Position numbers and translations under genes: made by a program
In this document: positions 6,111-10,763 of the stretch, piece after piece
Layout of the letters: every line of letters begins with the position of its first letter
Numbering within the stretch: position 1 is the first letter of the stretch
The notes under the pieces: generated by a model
Seen by the model: the letters and a program-made list of their open reading frames with translations, nothing else
Database searches by the model: none
Told to the model about the DNA's origin: nothing
NCBI GenBank assembly: GCA_016844545.1
Contig: JAENJC010000021.1
Coordinates: 1 to 10,763 of the forward strand
Origin: Deltaproteobacteria bacterium
GTDB taxonomy: Bacteria; Desulfobacterota; JAENJC01
Direction of reading: 5' to 3'
Length of the DNA stretch: 10,763 nt

Positions 6111-6759
6111 GACCGGCACTGAGACAGAGGCTGAATCGGAGGAGCGAAGCGACGTACGGGCTCCCGATAAGATTAGGACATGCCTGGGTTGCAGGGTGTC
6201 TAAGGATAAGAAAGAGCTCGTCAGGCTCGTGATATCTCCTGACGGGATTGTAGTTATAGACTATAAAGGAACCCTCCCCGGCAGAGGTGCTTATGTCTGC
6301 CCGACAGAGTCATGCATAAGGGAGGCGTTTTCAAGGAAGCAGATCTCAAGGGTGTTTAAAGTTTCACAGATTGAGGGGGTGGAAGAGTTTCTTTATCGGT
6401 TAAGGAAGCTGGTTCTGGATAGGATATCATCGCTCCTTTCCCTTGCAAGAAAGGCAGGGAAGGTTGTGGATGGAAGAGAGGCTGTAGAAAAGGGGATGGA
6501 GAAAGGGACTATAAACCTTCTCGTCTTTGCTGAAGATCTCTCTCCTCTGAGTTTTAAGGAGATGAAAGATACTTGTCTCAAGAGAGGAATAGGATATTAT
6601 ACATATCTCTCAAAGGACGAGATGGGTGGCCTTATTGGTAAGGGGGAGAGGGGCGGTCTCGGCATAGCGGATGCATCTTTTTCGTCCTTACTGGGAAAGG
6701 AATTTGAAAGGTTTAAGAGTCTAGGAAGTGTGGGCTCAGGGGGTGGAAAAAATGGCTAA
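6103..6759 (+). CDS. Fused YlxR (DUF448) and L7Ae-like (YlxQ) RNA-binding protein
   Basis: A 218-residue protein joining two domains that are separate adjacent genes (ylxR, ylxQ) in Bacillus. After an acidic leader (1-21) comes the YlxR domain (about 22-95), with RTCLGCR at 25-31, LPGRGAYVCP at 58-67 and C71; the CxxC and CPxxxC cysteines are placed as in the family. Residues about 104-198 form an L7Ae/L30e/YlxQ-type fold, with SLLSLARKAGKVVDG (110-124) and NLLVFAEDLSP (138-148), a kink-turn RNA-binding family. A Gly-rich tail ends the protein. GAGG at 6096-6099 is only three bases from ATG, so coupling to nusA translation is likely. It overlaps infB by eight bases (ATGGCTAA). YlxR proteins bind nucleic acid and have been linked to rnpB/RNase P or transcriptional control in some species; the role here is inferred only. 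Confidence 0.9.
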   Translation: MDKTGTETEAESEERSDVRAPDKIRTCLGCRVSKDKKELVRLVISPDGIVVIDYKGTLPGRGAYVCPTESCIREAFSRKQISRVFKVSQIEGVEEFLYRLRKLVLDRISSLLSLARKAGKVVDGREAVEKGMEKGTINLLVFAEDLSPLSFKEMKDTCLKRGIGYYTYLSKDEMGGLIGKGERGGLGIADASFSSLLGKEFERFKSLGSVGSGGGKNG

Positions 6760-9130
6760 GATAAGGATTCACGAACTTGCGAAGGAACTGGGCTTGGAAA
6801 ACAAGGATGTAATAGCCAAGTGCAAACAGCTTGGATTTGGAGATAAGAGCCCTTCTCACGGCCTTGAAAACAGCGAGGCGGATAGTATCAGGAAGGCCTT
6901 CAAGCCCCGCGAAGAGGCATTACCGGAAGAGATGCAGATTGTTGTAGAGAAAAAGGTCACGCTTGATGACAGGGAGCTGTCTGTTGAAGAAAGGCGGGTA
7001 AAATCCACTGTTATCAGGAGGAGGACGAAAGAGATAGAGGTTAAGCCACAGGTAGTCGAACATGCCGAGCCTCTTAAGGTTGAAAAGGTTGCAGTTGTCC
7101 ATGAGATTCCATCCGAGACGGCGGAGGTTGCCGTTCCTGTAATAGAGCCCCAAATTCCAGAAACACGGCCGGTGCGTGTCACTGAAGAAGAGAAGCCCAA
7201 GGAAGAGGCCAAGGGTAAGAAGAAGGATAAGAAGGAGATACTCAAGAAGGTGGAAAGCTTGGAGCTCAAGGAGCGCGTATTTAAACCTGTTCCCACGTTC
7301 AGGGGAAAGAGGCGAGGGGCAAAGGCCGCTCCTGCGGCAGGTTCCAAGAAGACCGAGATAACAGTCCCCAAGGCTATAAAAAGGGTCATTAAGGTCTCTG
7401 ATGTGATACAGGTCGGCGAACTGGCAAAGAGAATGGGGATTAAGGCTGGAGAGGTTATTAAGAAGCTGTTCGGGCTTGGTATCATGGCCACGATAAATCA
7501 GGCAGTGGATATAGATGCTGCTACCCTGATCGCCCAGGACTTCGGGTACGAGGTTGAGAGGGTTGGAATGGAGATAGTGGAGGAGATGCTTGAAGAGACT
7601 GCGGATATAGCCGAGAATAAGGTTTTGAGGCCTCCCGTAGTTACCGTTATGGGTCATGTTGACCACGGCAAGACATCACTTCTGGACGCCATAAAACAGA
7701 CCGATGTCGCTGCCGGAGAGGCCGGAGGGATAACGCAGCATATAGGCGCCTATCACGTGAAACTCGATAAGGGAGACCTTGTGTTTCTTGATACCCCGGG
7801 GCATGAGGCGTTCACTGCCATGAGGGCGAGGGGGGCCCAGGTTACCGACTTTGTTGTCCTGGTGGTTGCGGCGGACGATGGGGTAATGCCCCAGACTGTG
7901 GAGGCTATAAACCATGCCAAGGCAGCCAACGTTCCGATTATTGTTGCGGTCAACAAGATAGACAAGCCTGGAGCAAACCCTGATAAGGTGAGGCAGTCTC
8001 TATCCGACCATGGACTTCAACCTGAAGGTTGGGGAGGGGACACCATATTTGTTAATGTCTCTGCAAAACAGAGGACAGGGATCAAGGAACTCCTTGAGAT
8101 GATAATCCTTCAGGCAGAGGTAATGCAGCTTAAGGCCAACCCAGACAAGCATGCCAAGGGAACTATAATAGAGGCAAAGCTTGACAAGGGTAGGGGGCCT
8201 GTAGCAACAGTCCTAGTTCAGGAGGGAACCCTTAGGGTAGGAGACCCGTTCGTTGCAGGGGTCCACTACGGAAGGGTCAGGGCCATGCTTGACGACAAAG
8301 GGGCAAAGGTTCTGGAGGCAGGCCCATCAATGCCGGTGGAGGTGCAGGGCCTTCCTGGAGTGCCTCAGGCTGGAGAGAAGTTCGTAGTCGTCTCTGATGA
8401 GAAAAAGGCAAAGGAGATAGGAACATACAGGCAGATGAAGCAGAGGGAGACTGAGCTTTCCAAGAGCAGCAAGGTCTCTCTTGAAGACCTCTACAATAAG
8501 ATAAAAGATGGAGAGGTAAAGGAACTGGGGATCATCATCAAGGCCGATGTTCACGGTTCAGTGGAGGCATTGACCGAGTCTCTTCAGAAGCTCTCGACAG
8601 ACGCCATAAAACTGAAGGTGCTTCACGGTTCCGTTGGCGCCATAACAGAGACCGACGTGCTTCTTGCTGCGGCTTCCAACGCTATAATAATAGGTTTCCA
8701 CGTCCGCCCTGATGTCAAGGTGCAGGCTTTGGCAGATGAAGAAGGGGTGGATGTAAGGCTTTACAGCATCATCTATGAGGTCACAGAGGATGTGAAGAAG
8801 GCCATGGAGGGTCTCCTTGCTCCTACTATCAAGGAGGTCGTCCTCGGAAGGGCTGAGATCAGGGAGATATACAGCGTTCCAAAGGTTGGAAACATCGGCG
8901 GCTGTTTTGTGACGGACGGAAAGATAACGAGGGCCGCCATGATAAGGCTTATTCGGGACGGGATAGTTATCCACGACGGCAAGATGGCCTCCCTCAGAAG
9001 GTTCAAGGACGATGTCAAAGAGGTACAATCCGGGTATGAGTGCGGTATCGGCATAGAGAACTATAACGACATCAAGACCGGTGATGTCATTGAGGCATAT
9101 ATACACGAGAAGATAGCAGGGAAATTATGA
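6752..9130 (+). CDS. infB: Translation initiation factor IF-2
   Basis: IF2 is the GTPase that delivers initiator tRNA to the 30S subunit and promotes subunit joining. With start 6752 it has 792 residues. It has an N-terminal IF2_N domain (about 3-52, KIRIHELAKELGL), a long charged Lys/Glu-rich linker (about 55-205), and a second IF2_N domain (about 217-270). The GTPase domain carries G1 GHVDHGKT (301-308), switch AGGITQHIGAY, G3 DTPGH (347-351), G4 NKID (401-404) and G5 SAK (437-439). Domains II to IV follow, ending in the fMet-tRNA-binding barrel. The frame stays open upstream to ATG 6728, but 6752 is preferred: it gives the family N-terminus MAKIRIHELA, has a GGGGGTGG Shine-Dalgarno at 6739-6746, and overlaps the previous stop by only eight bases. 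Internal starts giving shorter IF2 forms are known in E. coli and cannot be judged here. Confidence 0.97.
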   Translation: MAKIRIHELAKELGLENKDVIAKCKQLGFGDKSPSHGLENSEADSIRKAFKPREEALPEEMQIVVEKKVTLDDRELSVEERRVKSTVIRRRTKEIEVKPQVVEHAEPLKVEKVAVVHEIPSETAEVAVPVIEPQIPETRPVRVTEEEKPKEEAKGKKKDKKEILKKVESLELKERVFKPVPTFRGKRRGAKAAPAAGSKKTEITVPKAIKRVIKVSDVIQVGELAKRMGIKAGEVIKKLFGLGIMATINQAVDIDAATLIAQDFGYEVERVGMEIVEEMLEETADIAENKVLRPPVVTVMGHVDHGKTSLLDAIKQTDVAAGEAGGITQHIGAYHVKLDKGDLVFLDTPGHEAFTAMRARGAQVTDFVVLVVAADDGVMPQTVEAINHAKAANVPIIVAVNKIDKPGANPDKVRQSLSDHGLQPEGWGGDTIFVNVSAKQRTGIKELLEMIILQAEVMQLKANPDKHAKGTIIEAKLDKGRGPVATVLVQEGTLRVGDPFVAGVHYGRVRAMLDDKGAKVLEAGPSMPVEVQGLPGVPQAGEKFVVVSDEKKAKEIGTYRQMKQRETELSKSSKVSLEDLYNKIKDGEVKELGIIIKADVHGSVEALTESLQKLSTDAIKLKVLHGSVGAITETDVLLAAASNAIIIGFHVRPDVKVQALADEEGVDVRLYSIIYEVTEDVKKAMEGLLAPTIKEVVLGRAEIREIYSVPKVGNIGGCFVTDGKITRAAMIRLIRDGIVIHDGKMASLRRFKDDVKEVQSGYECGIGIENYNDIKTGDVIEAYIHEKIAGKL

Positions 9131-9132
9131 TG

Positions 9133-9186
9133 TTGAGATGTTGAGAGGTTGAGAAGGCTTAACCTCTTACCCTCAAAGCTTCTCAA
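9133..9186. repeat. TTGAGA octamer repeat with inverted half, between infB and ylxP
   Basis: Three consecutive octamers, TTGAGATG, TTGAGAGG and TTGAGAAG (9133-9156), are followed by a roughly inverted half. AGAGGTT (9144-9150) pairs with AACCTCT (9161-9167). Alternatively, TTGAGAAG (9149-9156) pairs exactly with CTTCTCAA (9179-9186). The two pairings compete. It fills almost the whole 61-nt gap and begins two bases after the infB stop. It looks like a decayed dispersed intergenic repeat and encodes nothing. Confidence 0.65.
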
Positions 9187-9191
9187 GTTCT

Positions 9192-9485
9192 ATGATTATG
9201 GTAGTAGGTGTCTGTCATATAAAACTTAATATTCCGGGCGCTCATTCCCTGAAGGAGAAGAGGCATGTGCTAAAAAGCCTCACAGCTAGGGTCAGGGGGA
9301 ACTTCAATGTGTCTGTAGCCGAGGTCGGGGACAATGACGTGTGGCAGAGCGCGGTGATAGGGATTGCGGTTGCTGGCAATGAGAGGGGATTTGTAAACTC
9401 CGTCCTGGATAACATGATAGATTTTATAGAAGAGTTAAAGAGCGTGGAGATCGTGAGCCACGAGATAGAGATAATGAATTATTAA
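9192..9485 (+). CDS. ylxP: YlxP-like DUF503 protein
   Basis: A 97-residue protein of the DUF503 family, named YlxP in Bacillus, where it also sits between infB and rbfA. Family features are a beta strand start (VVGVCHIKL), the conserved SLKEKR (19-24), and NFNVSVAEV followed by a DxW (residues around N47-W53). The biochemical role is not established; its constant place in this operon suggests ribosome assembly or translation. No Shine-Dalgarno precedes either possible start: ATG 9192, or ATG 9198, which gives the more usual family N-terminus MVVGV. A repeat element occupies the space where a ribosome site would be expected. The stop codon falls inside the first copy of the 27-bp tandem repeat. 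Confidence 0.9.
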   Translation: MIMVVGVCHIKLNIPGAHSLKEKRHVLKSLTARVRGNFNVSVAEVGDNDVWQSAVIGIAVAGNERGFVNSVLDNMIDFIEELKSVEIVSHEIEIMNY

Positions 9486-9534
9486 CTCCCCCCAACCCCC
9501 TCTACAGATTAACTCCCCTCAATCCCCTCTTAAG
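9481..9534. repeat. 27-bp tandem direct repeat at the end of ylxP
   Basis: Two adjacent 27-base copies, 9481-9507 and 9508-9534, match at 23 of 27 positions. Both start with ATTAACTCCCC and share CAA and CCCCTCT blocks. The TAA of ylxP is within the first copy. The array is C-rich on the + strand and passes directly into the hairpin at 9523-9545. It looks like slipped-strand duplication of part of an intergenic repeat element. Confidence 0.75.
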
Positions 9535-9545
9535 ATAAGAGGGGA
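9523..9545. repeat. Perfect 10-bp hairpin between ylxP and rbfA
   Basis: TCCCCTCTTA (9523-9532) and TAAGAGGGGA (9536-9545) are exact inverted copies around AGA. No T-run follows on + and none is suitably placed on -, so it does not look like an intrinsic terminator. Its left arm is part of the second 27-bp repeat copy. It is probably the core of a dispersed palindromic element. Confidence 0.75.
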
Positions 9546-9546
9546 G

Positions 9547-9598
9547 GCCGTAAGGCAGGGGGCGTTATGAATGGGGTGCCGTAAGGCGGGGCCTTATG
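9547..9598. repeat. GCCGTAAGGC direct repeats before rbfA
   Basis: GCCGTAAGGC occurs at 9547-9556 and again at 9578-9587, exactly 31 bases apart. Each copy is followed by a G-run and TTATG (ending at 9569 and 9598). Each decamer is itself a small inverted pair (GCC/GGC). Together with the preceding hairpin this makes the whole 9481-9598 stretch repetitive. Confidence 0.65.
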
Positions 9599-9604
9599 TT
9601 TTTT
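9582..9604 (+). terminator. Possible weak terminator/attenuator just before rbfA
   Basis: TAAGGC (9582-9587) pairs with GCCTTA (9591-9596) around GGG; after TG comes a run of six T (9599-9604). The stem is short and has only three G-C pairs, so efficiency would be low. The left arm is shared with the second GCCGTAAGGC repeat, which can form its own small hairpin instead. It ends ten bases before the rbfA ATG and could lower expression of rbfA and nrnA. Confidence 0.3.
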
Positions 9605-9614
9605 ACAGTAAATT

Positions 9615-9989
9615 ATGGATTACAAAAGAAAAGACAGGGTCGGAGATCTGCTCCACCACGAGATATCACAGCTCCTTATAAAGGGGATTAAAGACCCGAG
9701 AATTGGGTTTGTGACCATCACCGGTGTTGAAGTCAGTGATGACCTCAAAGAGGCAAAGGTCTACTACAGCCTGATTGGAAATGAAGAGGATAAAAAGGCG
9801 GCTGCAGATGGCCTAAGAAGCTCTACCGGATTTATAAGGAGCACGCTGAGAAAGGTGCTGGCCCTGAAGCATATACCGAATCTGCACTTCAGGTTTGACA
9901 GTTCCCTTGAGTATGGAGAAAAGATAGAGAGGCTGCTCAAAGAGGTAAAGGTAGAAGAGGTCAAGGAAGATGATGGACAGGATAGTTAA
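9615..9989 (+). CDS. rbfA: 30S ribosome-binding factor RbfA
   Basis: RbfA binds immature 30S subunits, acts in 16S rRNA 5'-end maturation and is important in cold adaptation. The 124 residues form a type II KH-like fold. The family motif KDPRIGFVTITGVEVSDDL begins at residue 26, followed by KVYYSLIG, STGFIRSTL (70-78) and IPNLHFRFD (87-95), then an acidic tail. The start is firm because a TAA lies in frame at 9609-9611, but there is no recognisable Shine-Dalgarno. The upstream 129 nt are repeat-filled. The 3' end overlaps nrnA. Confidence 0.95.
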   Translation: MDYKRKDRVGDLLHHEISQLLIKGIKDPRIGFVTITGVEVSDDLKEAKVYYSLIGNEEDKKAAADGLRSSTGFIRSTLRKVLALKHIPNLHFRFDSSLEYGEKIERLLKEVKVEEVKEDDGQDS

Positions 9990-10763
9990 GGAACTACAAA
10001 ACAATAACACCTTTCTGATTGTATCCCATATAAACCCTGATGGAGATGCCATAGGGTCGTCGCTTGCCCTTGCAGCCGGTCTAACGGCCATAGGTAAAAA
10101 GGTGACAGTATTCAACAATGACAGTGTTCCTGATATAGTCAGATTTTTACCTGGCTCTTCTGAAATAGTCCATGAACTTTCAGCAGGCGATCAGTTTGAT
10201 GCTGCCATTGTTGTGGACTGCGGCACCCCTAAGCAGCTTGGCGATAAGTTCAATGACTTCAAGGGTTACAAGAAACTCCTTAATATAGACCACCATGCAA
10301 CGAACCTCAATTTTGCAGATGTGGTTTTCCTTGACCCTGATGCCTGTGCCACAGGGGCGATGATTTACAGGATACTCAAGAGCATGCAGGTTGAGATAAC
10401 AAGGGAGATCGCCCTGTCTATATACACAACCATTGTTGTGGATACCGGCTCCTTCCATTACGGAAACTCAAACCCGGAGGCGTTCAGGATCGCAGGTGAG
10501 ATGGTGGATATAGGAGTTGAGCCGTGGGTTGTGGCTGAAAACCTTTATGAGAGCCAGCCTGAAGGAAGGATAAGGCTTCACGCAATGGCATTAAATACCC
10601 TCACCACCCATTATGACGGCAAGATCGGCTTCATAATGGTATCAAAAGAGATGTACAAGGCCACCGGGACAACGGCAGAGGACACCGACGGGATTGTCAA
10701 TTATGCCAGGTGCCTGAAGGGCGTGGAAGTGGCAATGTTTATTAGAGAGATATCTCCTGATAA
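9973..10763 (+). CDS. nrnA: DHH-family phosphoesterase NrnA (nanoRNase/pAp phosphatase), 3'-truncated by window
   Basis: NrnA-type enzymes degrade RNA oligonucleotides of a few bases and dephosphorylate pAp, often in bacteria without Orn. The open frame runs to the window edge with no stop, giving 263 complete codons. DHH motifs are intact: HINPDGDAIGS (H19, D23, D25), VVDCG (D82), the signature DHH (106-108) and VDTGSF (D157). These residues bind the catalytic metal ions. The C-terminal DHHA1 substrate-binding domain begins within the window but is incomplete. Two adjacent ATGs exist, 9970 and 9973. AAGGA (9963-9967) is five bases from 9973 and only two from 9970, so 9973 is chosen. The gene overlaps rbfA by 17 bases in another frame, consistent with coupled translation. 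This rbfA-nrnA order is common outside enterics, usually followed by truB. Confidence 0.93.
   Translation, partial: MDRIVKELQNNNTFLIVSHINPDGDAIGSSLALAAGLTAIGKKVTVFNNDSVPDIVRFLPGSSEIVHELSAGDQFDAAIVVDCGTPKQLGDKFNDFKGYKKLLNIDHHATNLNFADVVFLDPDACATGAMIYRILKSMQVEITREIALSIYTTIVVDTGSFHYGNSNPEAFRIAGEMVDIGVEPWVVAENLYESQPEGRIRLHAMALNTLTTHYDGKIGFIMVSKEMYKATGTTAEDTDGIVNYARCLKGVEVAMFIREISPD

Noticed and set aside
6728..6751. Upstream ATG extending infB by eight residues
   Set aside because: The extra residues MWAQGVEK are not family-like, while ATG 6752 has a G-rich ribosome site at normal spacing and gives the standard IF2 N-terminus.
6856..7666. Two long reverse-strand open frames (211 and 248 codons) opposite infB
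   Set aside because: They lie opposite the Lys/Glu-rich IF2 linker, and their Ser/Leu/Phe-rich sequences are what that composition gives on the other strand. They have no recognisable domains.
9523..9545. Perfect hairpin considered as a terminator after ylxP
   Set aside because: No T-run follows on either strand, and it is embedded in repeat sequence.
9133..9598. Short repeats considered as a CRISPR array
   Set aside because: The repeats are adjacent or only two in number, without regularly sized unique spacers or cas genes.
9813..10458. Reverse-strand open frames opposite rbfA and nrnA
   Set aside because: The + strand genes there carry complete family motifs, and the reverse frames show none.

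Overview
This window is a stretch of ordinary bacterial chromosome carrying housekeeping genes, all on the + strand. No clearly new biological system is visible. The points of interest are small: palindromic repeats placed in or beside essential genes, a domain fusion, and a regulatory-looking leader. Base composition is moderate. AGG/AGA arginine and ATA isoleucine codons are frequent. The gene order (rimP, nusA, ylxR, ylxQ, infB, ylxP, rbfA, nrnA) and the short NusA without C-terminal acidic repeats fit a Nitrospirota- or Desulfobacterota-like lineage better than an enteric one. That placement is an inference from style, not from a search.

Region 1 (1-1879) holds the C-terminal four-fifths of priA, the replication-restart helicase, cut off at its 5' end by the window edge. 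A perfect 28-nt palindrome sits in frame inside priA (133-160). A related, degenerate 57-bp element (1801-1857) lies just after its stop.

Region 2 (1880-3976) is a membrane-bound hybrid-free sensor histidine kinase (TM, extracytoplasmic helical domain, TM, HAMP, coiled coil, PAS, HisKA, HATPase). No response regulator gene is visible beside it.

Region 3 (3977-4501) is mostly non-coding. It holds a 12-codon open frame with a strong Shine-Dalgarno, a promoter with a perfect TTGACA box, a tRNA-Gly(CCC) gene with encoded CCA and its terminator. After these come candidate promoters, a second very strong intrinsic terminator and a 57-nt inverted repeat ahead of rimP. A tRNA gene followed by a leader and then rimP recalls the metY-rimP-nusA-infB arrangement of E. 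coli.

Region 4 (4502-10763) is the transcription/translation operon: rimP (30S maturation), nusA (transcription elongation/termination), a fused ylxR-L7Ae gene, infB (IF2), ylxP, rbfA (30S maturation, cold adaptation) and the start of nrnA (DHH nanoRNase/pAp phosphatase), which runs off the window. Most borders are tight, with a 16-nt gap or 8-nt and about 17-nt overlaps. The two borders around ylxP are instead filled by repeats: TTGAGA octamers before it, and 27-bp tandem repeats, a perfect hairpin and GCCGTAAGGC repeats after it. Neither ylxP nor rbfA has a visible Shine-Dalgarno. Together the genes couple transcription elongation, ribosome small-subunit assembly, initiation and the clearing of short RNAs.
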